Source: Bacillota bacterium (GTDB taxonomy: Bacteria; Bacillota; Clostridia; Oscillospirales; QAMX01). Taken from it: a stretch of DNA of 5,983 nucleotides. The notes below the pieces were generated by a model. That model saw nothing but the letters and a program-made list of their open reading frames with translations. It was not told the DNA's origin and did not search any database. Of this stretch, positions 1 through 5,650 are shown one piece after another. Numbering within the stretch: the stretch's first letter is position 1; each line of letters begins with the position of its first letter. Location of the stretch: positions 1-5,983 of the forward strand of contig JAKPBM010000340.1 in the NCBI GenBank assembly GCA_029778935.1, written 5' to 3'. A program made the position numbers and the translations under genes.

Positions 1-405
1 CTTACCTTTGCGATGAAGGACACGCGCCTGATTGCGCTGGCGGGGCTGATTACCGGCGTGGCGGCGTCCCTATCCATGGCCACTTCGGAATACCTCTCCG
101 CCAGAACGGAGGAGGACAGCGGCCATGCGCTGAAATCTGCCTTCTACACCGGCGGGGCGTATGTGATCACCGTGATTTTCCTGGTGCTGCCGTATTTGGT
201 GTTTTCCAATTATGTGGTCAGCCTGGTCTGCACGATTCTGGCGGCGATTTTCATCATTCTGGTGTTCAATTTCTATATCTCCGTCGCCAAAGACCTGCCC
301 TTTCGAAAGCGGTTTTTGGAAATGGCGGGCATCAGCCTGGGCGTGGCCGTGATATCCTTTGGCATCGGGTACCTGATCCGGCTGTTTTTGGGCGTGGACG
401 TGTAA
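1..405 (+). CDS. VIT1/CCC1-family iron/manganese transporter, C-terminal part (5' end outside window)
   Basis: This is the C-terminal part of a membrane transporter of the VIT1/CCC1 family, which moves Fe(II) or Mn(II) across the membrane. About 134 codons are visible. The first Met is at base 13, but the frame is open to the window edge (LTFA precedes it) and those residues also fit the family, so the true start lies upstream. Four hydrophobic segments can be seen, at roughly residues 7-30, 45-65, 68-92 and 104-126 counted from that Met. The family signature SMATSEYLSA falls at about 21-30, followed by a short charged linker and a later LEMAGISLG block. From memory, this C-terminal sequence resembles clostridial proteins that carry an N-terminal rubrerythrin/ferritin-like domain fused to the VIT domain. 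That domain would lie outside the window, so the fusion is inference. A strong terminator follows directly. Confidence 0.85.
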   Translation, partial: LTFAMKDTRLIALAGLITGVAASLSMATSEYLSARTEEDSGHALKSAFYTGGAYVITVIFLVLPYLVFSNYVVSLVCTILAAIFIILVFNFYISVAKDLPFRKRFLEMAGISLGVAVISFGIGYLIRLFLGVDV

Positions 406-431
406 ACGGCAGGGGCGAAAAGAAAATATGC

Positions 432-463
432 AAAACAGCTTCCGCGGCGGAAGCTGTTTTTTT
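432..463 (+). terminator. Rho-independent terminator of the VIT-family gene
   Basis: A perfect 13-bp inverted repeat (432-444 with 448-460) encloses a 3-base loop, and a run of seven T ends at 463. It begins 26 bases after the stop codon of the transporter gene. The left arm starts with AAAA, so weak termination from the other strand is possible, although no minus-strand gene enters from the right here. Confidence 0.93.
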
Positions 464-480
464 ATGCCCAATGGGGCGAG

Positions 481-903
481 ATGAAGAAACCGCGGGATGT
501 GCTACTATGCTTTGTGACGGGCTACCCGGACTTTGCGGCGGAGGGGTACGAGGTGGCCGCGCTTCCCTATCTTATGAAGCCCGTGGGGGAGGAAAAGCTA
601 TCGGCGGTGCTGGACAGGGCTTTGGCGCAGCTTGGCAAAACGGAAAAAACGGTTCTGTTTTCCGTAGACGGCGAAATGCGTCGAGTAAAAGTCAACGATA
701 TCGTCTACGTGGAAGCCTTTGCCCAAAAATGCGCGGTTATCACCGTGTACGGGCCATTTGAGGTCAAAATGGGGATTTCCGGGATGGAAGCCCTGCCGGG
801 GGAAGGTTTCGTCCGCTGCCACCGGTCGCACCTGGTAAGCCTGCGGTTTATCGGGAGCATTTCCAAAACCAGCGTCGCGCTGGACGGAGGGAAGTCCATA
901 TGA
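481..903 (+). pseudogene. LytTR response regulator remnant, truncated at both ends
   Basis: The 140 codons resemble the middle of a LytTR-type response regulator, a two-component DNA-binding activator usually about 230-250 residues long. Residues 1-50 match only the second half of a receiver domain: the switch threonine is in FVTGYPDF (T13) and the conserved lysine is in LMKPV (K33). The acidic pocket and phosphoacceptor aspartate are missing. Residues 57-140 are a LytTR domain, with VKVNDIVYVEA (69-79) and FVRCHRSHLVSL (110-121). It stops at GGKSI, just before the usual terminal stretch of the domain. Resemblance starts only about 15 bases after a strong terminator, and no good ribosome binding site precedes the ATG; GGGGCGAG abuts it too closely. 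I read it as a decayed fragment left by a deletion. A short expressed LytTR protein is the less likely alternative. Confidence 0.75.
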
Positions 904-1069
904 AGTTTGATTTACTCGCAGGATTTAGCAATTTTCAAAAATTTCCATGCTTTGTATAGTGCGTCAACGGGTGTTGTAGATACATGCCGAAAATGTCGAA
1001 CGCATTTTTGCTTGTGCGAGAGGTTGCTGCGTTCGATTTCTCCGGGTAGCGGTTCAGGCGGCGGGGAAG
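904..1069. other. Non-coding stretch between regulator remnant and repeat array
   Basis: No credible gene lies here: the open frames are short, lack ribosome binding sites and resemble no family I know. The first 60 bases are AT-rich compared with the flanks. One weak + strand promoter-like pair is visible, TTTTCA (932-937) and TATAGT (955-960) with a 17-bp spacer, which would point transcription into the repeat array. Support for it is low. Confidence 0.5.
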
Positions 1070-1700
1070 GGGCGGTTCTCTGTTCGGAAAGGGCGGGGTT
1101 CTTCTGTTGAACTGGCTTTAGCCAAAGGTTGCGGCCGGGATTGCATGAACCGCGTCCGGGTTCGCTCGAACTGCGGCGGTATTGCCACAAACGTCTTCCC
1201 GGCATTGCCGAATACGAGCCGGGGCAGCCTCAAAACGGCGCTGGGTTTACATGAACCGCACCCGGAGAGCGCTCAATGCGTTAGTTTGGCTAAAACCAGC
1301 AAGATTCCATAACGCGCCCGGCACGGCATTGTCTGAAACCGCCCGAGAAAGATTGAAAAGCGTTCGGCAGTGCTCCAAATCCGTTTCAAATACCGAAAAC
1401 CTGGTTTACCCAATACAGCCGCATAGGACTACCCAAAATTTGTCTTCAATCATCATACCGCGCCCGGCATTGCCCGGAGCAGGCAAGCCGGGTTGCCCTT
1501 AGCACGCCCCGGTTCTCCCAAACGCGCCCGGGTTGCTTGACAACAAGCCGGGTATTGCCCGAGGGGTTCATAAGAGTGCCCCAGTATACCCGAATCGCGC
1601 ACCGGTGTGCTCAAAACGCGCGGGGAGTGTCCAAAATCCGTTTCAAACGCCCATAACTCGCTCCGTTATGTCCAAAACGCACCGGGTTTAATAAATCCCG
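1070..1700 (+). repeat. Degenerate tandem array of about 20-21 bp units
   Basis: More than 20 imperfect units follow one another in the same orientation. A rough consensus is CGCGCCCGGGTTTGCTCAAA, meaning a GC core (often CCGG) followed by TTGC-like bases and ending in two to four A. The A-runs end at about 1170, 1191, 1212, 1235, 1255, 1275, 1295, 1312, 1338, 1359 and 1379, a step of 17-26 and mostly 20-21. CCGG-like cores recur at 1135, 1156, 1176, 1199, 1219, 1241 and 1262, and again at 1488, 1509, 1528 and 1548. Some exact sub-repeats remain: AACGCGCCCGG at 1311 and 1521, and AAATCCGTTTCAAA at 1377 and 1634. Stops and varying unit length rule out one continuous protein. Function is unknown; the phased A-runs could bend DNA or bind protein, or the array may be a decayed minisatellite. 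Confidence 0.7.
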
Positions 1701-1773
1701 TTTTGGAAGTAACCGTCAGGATTACACAAAGCACAATGCCGGCGGTGTTTGGCGTGCGGCGGGGTGGCTCTTT

Positions 1774-1816
1774 TTGCCGTCTTGGGCGGCAAAGGCCGCC
1801 CGCCGGTAAACGGCAA
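1774..1816. repeat. Compound inverted repeat at the 3' side of the one-carbon operon
   Basis: An outer 7-bp stem, TTGCCGT (1774-1780) with ACGGCAA (1810-1816), encloses an inner stem, GGGCGGC (1784-1790) with GCCGCCC (1795-1801), with a 4-base loop. It starts about 24 bases beyond the stop codon of the methyltransferase gene on the minus strand, where a terminator would be expected. On neither strand is the structure followed by a T-run; on the minus strand it is followed by AAAAAGAG. It may protect or define the 3' end of the transcript, but it is not a canonical intrinsic terminator. Confidence 0.55.
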
Positions 1817-1839
1817 GCCGACAGCCCTGCCGCACCGCG

Positions 1840-2640
1840 CTATACGTCCAGCCGGCCGTCGCGGAAGGCTTCCAGGTAGTTCATGCAATACTCGTCCTTG
1901 CCGACAAGCACTTCCGCCGAATACACCAGCGACATGATGACCTTGTCCAGCGGGTCTAAAATGGCGCTGTCCAGCCCGGCGGCGATGGCGGCGACCAGGA
2001 AGGTGCGGTTGACCAGCTTCCTTGCCGGCAGGCCGTAGGAGACGTTGCTTAAGCCGCAGGTGGTGTGCACGCCGGGGAACTCGGCCATGACGCGCCGGAT
2101 GGTTTCCAAAACGACGGGGCCGTAGTGGGTGCCGGTGGAAACGGGGCGCACCAGCGGGTCGATATAGATGTCCGAAAGGGCGACGCCCTCCTTTGTGAGC
2201 GAGTTAATCAGCCCGTCGGCGATTTTCAGGCACGCGTCCGCCGTTTCGGGCATGCCGGAATCGTCCATGCACAGGGCGATGATGGAGGTGTTATATTCTT
2301 TGACCAGCGGGATAACGGCGTCGAACCTTGCCTTTTCCGCCGTGATGGAGTTTATGAGCGGCTTCGGCCCCGTGTACGCCTGGAGCGCCGCCCGCAAAGC
2401 TTTTGGGTTGGGGCTGTCCAGGCAAAGCGGCAGGTTTGTGACTTCCCGGACGGTTCTGACCAGCCAGGAAAGCAGCTCCGGCTCTTTGTCCGCGAAGGTG
2501 CCGCAGTTGACGTCGATGTAATGGGCGCCGGCTTCCGCCTGCTTTTGGGCGATGTCCTGAATCTGGGCTGTGTCCTGGCTTTCCACGGCGGGGCGGATGG
2601 ACGGGATGCTGGTGTTGATTTTTTCCCCAATGATAATCAT
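1840..2640 (-). CDS. Methyltetrahydrofolate:corrinoid protein methyltransferase (MeTr/AcsE-type, pterin-binding)
   Basis: This cytosolic TIM-barrel enzyme of the pterin-binding family transfers a methyl group between N5-methyl-tetrahydrofolate and a cob(I)alamin-carrying corrinoid protein. The 266 residues fit the length of AcsE (about 262). Visible motifs are IIIGEKIN at the start, YIDVNCG (41-47), LCLDSPNP (72-79, D75), LINSITAE (95-102, N97), YIDPLV (159-164, D161) and TCGLSNVSYGLP (194-205, N199). From memory, AcsE binds the pterin and the N5 methyl site through Asp75, Asn96, Asp160 and Asn199, and all four have counterparts here. The ATG follows GGGAGG with 8 bases between. It is the last gene of the operon, 24 bp after etfA. 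Similar enzymes serve the Wood-Ljungdahl pathway or methylamine, betaine and O-demethylase systems. No corrinoid partner is encoded here, so the symbol acsE is withheld. Confidence 0.88.
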   Translation of the reverse strand: MIIIGEKINTSIPSIRPAVESQDTAQIQDIAQKQAEAGAHYIDVNCGTFADKEPELLSWLVRTVREVTNLPLCLDSPNPKALRAALQAYTGPKPLINSITAEKARFDAVIPLVKEYNTSIIALCMDDSGMPETADACLKIADGLINSLTKEGVALSDIYIDPLVRPVSTGTHYGPVVLETIRRVMAEFPGVHTTCGLSNVSYGLPARKLVNRTFLVAAIAAGLDSAILDPLDKVIMSLVYSAEVLVGKDEYCMNYLEAFRDGRLDV

Positions 2641-2664
2641 ACCTTTTTCCTCCCTGGGCAGCTT

Positions 2665-3681
2665 TTAGAGTTTTGTGATTTCGTTCATGATTTCGGGGAT
2701 GATTTCAAACAGGTCGCCCTGGATGGCGATGTCCGCCATCTGCATCATGGGGGTGTCGGGGTTTTTGTCAATGGCCACGATCATGTCGCAGTGCTGCATG
2801 CCGACCAGATGCTGAATCTGCCCCGAGATGCCGCAGGCGATGTACAGGGTGGACTGCACCGTCTGCCCCGTCTGGCCCACCTGATGGGCGTAGGGAATCC
2901 AGCCGGCGTCCACGGCGGCCCGGCTGGCGCCCACGGCGCCGCCGACTTTGGCGGCAAACCGCCTAAGCAGATCAAAGCCTTCCCGGCCTTTCATGCCCCG
3001 GCCGCCGGAGATAATGATGCGGGCGTCGGAAAGGTTGACGGCGGCTTCCTTGTTGTGGAAGATTTGAAGGATTTTTTTCATCTTGTCCAGGTCCGTGTCC
3101 AGCATGCTTTCTACGAGAACGCGGCCGGTACGGTTTTCGTCCGGCACGGGGGCTTTCATGACCCGGGGGCGGACGGTGGCCATCTGCGGCCGGTGATTGG
3201 AGCAGCGGATGGTGGCCATGATGTTGCCGCCGAAGGCCGGCCGGGTCTGCAAAAGGTCGCCGGTTTCCGAATCCATGGCAAGCCCCGTGCAGTCCGCCGT
3301 CAGCCCGCAGTTGGCCATGACCGCCACACGGGGAATCAGCGCCCTGCCCCGGAACGTCGCCGCGCCGACCACCACTTCCGGCTTATACTTCTTAATCAGC
3401 CGCACAAGCACTCGCGCTTCCGCCTCGTCGCAGAAGCCTGCAAGCCTTGCGTCGTCCACCAAGAGAACGGTATCCGCGCCGTAAGCGACGAGGGTTTCCG
3501 CCTGACCGGCAACACCCGAACCCAACACGACAGCCCAGACTTCGCTTTGCCTCGCGTCGGCCAGCGTCCGCGCCGCGCCGACCAGCTCATAGGTAACCGG
3601 CTGGATGGACCCACTTTGGGTTTCGGCCAGAACCCAGATATTGCGGTATTCGCTTCTTTCCTGTTCCGTCAAGGTAATCAT
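2665..3681 (-). CDS. etfA: Electron transfer flavoprotein alpha subunit
   Basis: This is the alpha subunit of the soluble FAD-containing electron-transfer flavoprotein, which shuttles electrons between a dehydrogenase or reductase and other carriers. The protein has 338 residues. The N-terminal domain begins at YRNIWVLAE and contains GLTADCT and QTRPAFGGN. The C-terminal FAD domain shows SGGRG (225-229), GASRAAVDAG (251-260), QVGQTGQTV (267-275) and GISGQIQH (284-291), the usual EtfA flavin-binding set. An upstream in-frame ATG at 3726 would add 15 residues and overlap etfB. The ATG at 3681 is preferred because GGGGAGGG lies 6 bases ahead of it and family resemblance begins there. It follows etfB by 16 bp and precedes the methyltransferase gene by 24 bp. 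Whether the complex is bifurcating cannot be decided by eye. No N-terminal ferredoxin domain is fused. Confidence 0.95.
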   Translation of the reverse strand: MITLTEQERSEYRNIWVLAETQSGSIQPVTYELVGAARTLADARQSEVWAVVLGSGVAGQAETLVAYGADTVLLVDDARLAGFCDEAEARVLVRLIKKYKPEVVVGAATFRGRALIPRVAVMANCGLTADCTGLAMDSETGDLLQTRPAFGGNIMATIRCSNHRPQMATVRPRVMKAPVPDENRTGRVLVESMLDTDLDKMKKILQIFHNKEAAVNLSDARIIISGGRGMKGREGFDLLRRFAAKVGGAVGASRAAVDAGWIPYAHQVGQTGQTVQSTLYIACGISGQIQHLVGMQHCDMIVAIDKNPDTPMMQMADIAIQGDLFEIIPEIMNEITKL

Positions 3682-3687
3682 GCCAAT

Positions 3688-3695
3688 CCCTCCCC
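3688..3695 (-). promoter_or_regulatory. Ribosome binding site deciding the etfA start
   Basis: GGGGAGGG on the minus strand sits immediately after the etfB stop codon and 6 bases before the ATG at 3681. It supports that start over the longer in-frame ATG at 3726, which lies inside etfB. Confidence 0.85.
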
Positions 3696-3697
3696 GG

Positions 3698-4486
3698 TCA
3701 GACGAGACTGCGCAGCCGAAGCTCACGTATTAGCGCTTTGGCGCACTCCTGCGGCGTCCCCGTGATGCGGACAGTGCGGGTCTGCCGCGGTTCCGGCGGC
3801 TGGGTTTTGACCACCCGGGTGGGGGAACCGGCCAGGCCGATTTTGGAAGGCTCCGCGCCGATATCGGCGGGTTTCCACACGGGGATTTCGCATTGCAAAG
3901 CGGCAAGCCGCCCTTTTAGGGTGGGAACCCGGGGCGTGTTGATGTCTTTTACTACGGTGAGTACGGCGGGGAAGGAAAGCTCGCATAAGTCGTAGCCTTC
4001 CTCGTGCATCCGTTTTACGGTGATGCTCGTTGTTCCCACCCGTTCCACGGACATGACGTAGGTAGCCTGCACCCAATCCAGATGGGCGGCAATGCCGGGG
4101 CCGACCTGCGCCGTGTCGCCGTCGACGGCCTGCTTGCCGCAGAGAACCAGGTCTACGCCGCCGATTTTTTCAATGGCTTTTGCCAGCACGTAGCTGGTCG
4201 CCCAGGTGTCGGAACCGCCGAAGGCGCTGTCGCAAAGGTGGACAGCCCTGTCCGCGCCCAGCGCGATAGCTTCCCGCAGTACAGCGTCGGCTTTCGGCGG
4301 CCCCATGGTAACGGCGATTACCTCGCCGCCGTAGGTTTCTTTCAGCTGGATGGCTTCCTCCAGCGCGTACAAATCAAAGGGGTTTAAAATGGCCTTTTGT
4401 CCCTCGCGGATGATGCGCTTGGTTTCGGGGTCGATTTTAGCGTCGCTGGTGGCCGGCACCTGCTTGATGCACACGACGATTTTCAT
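3698..4486 (-). CDS. etfB: Electron transfer flavoprotein beta subunit
   Basis: This is the beta subunit that pairs with the downstream EtfA to form the cytosolic ETF heterodimer; it holds the second nucleotide (AMP, or a second FAD in bifurcating forms). The 262 residues match the family length. Motifs are KIVVCIKQVP at the start, NPFDLYALEEA (35-45), VTMGPPKA (59-66), GSDTWATS (91-98) and the nucleotide-binding stretch CGKQAVDGDTAQVGP (116-130). Late in the protein comes the typical WKPADIGAE...GLAGSPT segment. The ATG follows a near-perfect TAGGAGGT with 4-5 bases between. The gene begins 18 bp after the reductase stop codon and ends 16 bp before etfA, so it is firmly within the operon. 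The gene neighbours suggest the physiological partner is the MetF-like reductase, not an acyl-CoA dehydrogenase. Confidence 0.95.
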   Translation of the reverse strand: MKIVVCIKQVPATSDAKIDPETKRIIREGQKAILNPFDLYALEEAIQLKETYGGEVIAVTMGPPKADAVLREAIALGADRAVHLCDSAFGGSDTWATSYVLAKAIEKIGGVDLVLCGKQAVDGDTAQVGPGIAAHLDWVQATYVMSVERVGTTSITVKRMHEEGYDLCELSFPAVLTVVKDINTPRVPTLKGRLAALQCEIPVWKPADIGAEPSKIGLAGSPTRVVKTQPPEPRQTRTVRITGTPQECAKALIRELRLRSLV

Positions 4487-4504
4487 AGCAAACCTCCTAA
4501 AAGG

Positions 4505-5308
4505 CTACTTGCTTTGCCATGTATCCCGCAACAGGTCGTAATGGGTCTTAAAGTTCAGCAGGGACAAATACGCCCCGCACCTGGGATACGCCCTGTGCAG
4601 CGATTTCAGTGTTTCGATGGGGTCGTACTCGGTGTTTTCCGGTATGGGGTAGCCCACCGCGTCCGACAAGAGGTGCAGCTTTTTGCTCATCCAGGCTTCG
4701 ACGATGACCGGCAAGCCGGGATGTTTTGCCAGCAGTCTGTCGACCACCGGGTTTTTCTCTATGAGCGGCTGGGTGATGACAAAGGACGCGCCGGCGGCCA
4801 GCTTCCGCTCCAGCTTGGCAAACTCGTGTTCCTCCGGCTCGTAGGGGTTGAAGGCCACACCCAGGGTAAATTTGCCCGGGTATTCCCGCCGTATATACTG
4901 CAAAAGCTCCACGGAGGTGACAGTCTCCGCGCCTTCTGCGCCGATGTCCGCCGGTTTGAGCTTTGGCAGCCGTTCCGAACCGTCGCCGCTGACGACCAGC
5001 AAGTAGCGAATGCCCAAAGAGATGCAGGAATGCAGGATTTCGTCGAGGTTTTTCTTTGTGTGGAAGGTGTTCAGGTGGATCATCACCTGTTCGGGGTAAA
5101 CGGGCAGCTTCAGCTCCTCAATCACTTCCGTGCCCTGAAACGCCAAAAGCCCCATGGCGTTGTCGGTGATGCAGGCGCAGTAGCCGCTTTCCATGACCCG
5201 GTTGTACTTGAAGGCAAACAGGTCCAGATCTTCCAGCAGCTTTTCGGAGTCCTGCTTGGGCGGAAGGATTTCCACGTGGTAGATGCGGTTCTGGATATGG
5301 TGCAGCAT
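4505..5308 (-). CDS. metF: Methylenetetrahydrofolate reductase (MetF-like)
   Basis: This cytosolic flavin TIM-barrel enzyme interconverts 5,10-methylene-THF and 5-methyl-THF. The 267 residues make it somewhat shorter than E. coli MetF (about 296). Family landmarks are VEILPPK (12-18, with E13 in the place of the catalytic glutamate), HLNTFHTKKN (78-87), LVVSGDG (104-110), LGVAFNPYEP (149-158) and AAGASFVITQP (171-181, with the folate-contacting TQ). Sequence around the flavin site differs enough from MetF of aerobes that a specialised anaerobic branch is likely. The ATG is preceded by AGGGGGT with 6 bases between. It is the first gene of the operon. Acetogen reductases often have a MetV partner; none is present here, and etfBA follows instead, which makes ETF the likely electron partner. 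This is inference. Direction (methyl formation or methyl oxidation) cannot be read from sequence. Confidence 0.85.
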   Translation of the reverse strand: MLHHIQNRIYHVEILPPKQDSEKLLEDLDLFAFKYNRVMESGYCACITDNAMGLLAFQGTEVIEELKLPVYPEQVMIHLNTFHTKKNLDEILHSCISLGIRYLLVVSGDGSERLPKLKPADIGAEGAETVTSVELLQYIRREYPGKFTLGVAFNPYEPEEHEFAKLERKLAAGASFVITQPLIEKNPVVDRLLAKHPGLPVIVEAWMSKKLHLLSDAVGYPIPENTEYDPIETLKSLHRAYPRCGAYLSLLNFKTHYDLLRDTWQSK

Positions 5309-5359
5309 ACGTCAACCCCCTGGCGGCGGTGTACCGATTTTTACGTTCGCTTGGCATAA

Positions 5360-5388
5360 ATTATATAGAATCGCAAGCGGTTATACAA
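5360..5388 (-). promoter_or_regulatory. Candidate sigma-70-type promoter of the metF-etfBA-methyltransferase operon
   Basis: On the minus strand a perfect TATAAT (5360-5365) lies 17 bp from TTGTAT (5383-5388), which matches the -35 consensus at only three of six positions. Transcription would start near 5352, giving a leader of about 44 bases before the reductase ATG. A 6-bp inverted repeat, CGCTTG (5348-5353) and CAAGCG (5374-5379), is centred on the -10 box and could be an operator. Confidence 0.6.
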
Positions 5389-5569
5389 GAGATTTTAATA
5401 TCTTTTGCAATAACCCGGCACAGGCCGAGGGGGTGAAACCGTGGGCGCTTTCCGAACCGTTTAGCATGCATAAAATTGACGAAATCCGGATTGTATTGCA
5501 ATATGGCGGCAGATATGATAGTGTAGACGCAGCGGCCGGATAGGGCACGGCCAATGTAAGCGCGGCGGC
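5389..5569. other. Divergent intergenic region
   Basis: No gene is supported here; frames crossing the region have no family resemblance or ribosome binding site. I looked for cobalamin, tetrahydrofolate and molybdenum cofactor riboswitch signatures and saw none that hold. The stretch carries a candidate + strand promoter (5491-5519), two copies of TTGCAATA (5405-5412 and 5496-5503) and a weak 5-bp hairpin, GGCCG (5534-5538) with CGGCC (5548-5552). Confidence 0.5.
5491..5519 (+). promoter_or_regulatory. Candidate promoter of the SAM methyltransferase gene
   Basis: TTGTAT (5491-5496) and TATGAT (5514-5519) are separated by 17 bp. The -10 matches five of six consensus positions and the -35 only three. 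A closer -35 match, TTGACG (5476-5481), lies upstream without a well-placed -10. The 10-bp palindrome TATTGCAATA (5494-5503) overlaps the -35 and the start of the spacer and could be an operator. Transcription would start near 5526, leaving a leader of about 125 bases containing the poly-G hairpin. Confidence 0.45.
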
Positions 5570-5616
5570 GCAGGCGGGGGGGGGGGGGGAACCGCCTGCC
5601 AAACTGTCCGGCGGTT
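5570..5616 (+). repeat. Poly-G tract in a hairpin loop, with a competing second hairpin
   Basis: Fourteen consecutive G occupy 5576-5589. The arm GCAGGCGG (5570-5577) pairs perfectly with CCGCCTGC (5592-5599), leaving most of the G-run in the loop. The overlapping arm AACCGCC (5590-5596) also pairs perfectly with GGCGGTT (5610-5616), so the two stems exclude each other. Neither is followed by a T-run. The block lies 35 bases upstream of the methyltransferase ATG, within its presumed leader. Such a homopolymer can change length by polymerase slippage; the exact G count may also be a sequencing or assembly artefact. Confidence 0.75.
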
Positions 5617-5650
5617 GTTCACAGATTACTTTGACAAAGGAGCATTTCAT

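Noticed and set aside
912..1205. Short frames on both strands across the repeat array, also at 1182-1502 and 1607-1879
   Set aside because: They have no ribosome binding sites and stops interrupt every frame. The recurring peptide KSVSN (around 1380 and 1637) merely reflects the DNA repeat.
1070..1700. CRISPR array
   Set aside because: There is no alternation of constant repeats with unique spacers; units of about 20 bp follow directly and are all degenerate, and no cas gene is present.
2065..3765. Long open frame (566 codons) on the + strand opposite the methyltransferase and etfA genes
   Set aside because: It is antisense to two well-recognised genes, its composition (rich in H, G, D, R) is typical of a mirror frame of GC-rich genes, and it matches no family.
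3844..4958. Peptide KPADIGAE shared by the EtfB and MetF-like proteins
   Set aside because: In EtfB it is part of a conserved family segment; in the reductase the surrounding residues differ and codons are not the same, so chance resemblance is more likely than a duplicated domain.
4397..5359. 320-codon + strand frame opposite the metF-like gene
   Set aside because: It is a mirror frame of a recognised MetF-family gene with no family resemblance or ribosome binding site.
5405..5470. Possible riboswitch (cobalamin, tetrahydrofolate or molybdenum cofactor) upstream of the one-carbon operon
   Set aside because: No conserved cores or multi-stem layout could be recognised, and the region lies upstream of the candidate promoter of the operon, so it would not be in its transcript.
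5631..5636. Perfect TTGACA just upstream of the SAM methyltransferase
   Set aside because: It lies only 14 bases before the ATG, so the corresponding -10 and start would fall inside the gene. It overlaps the approach to the ribosome binding site and is probably coincidental.
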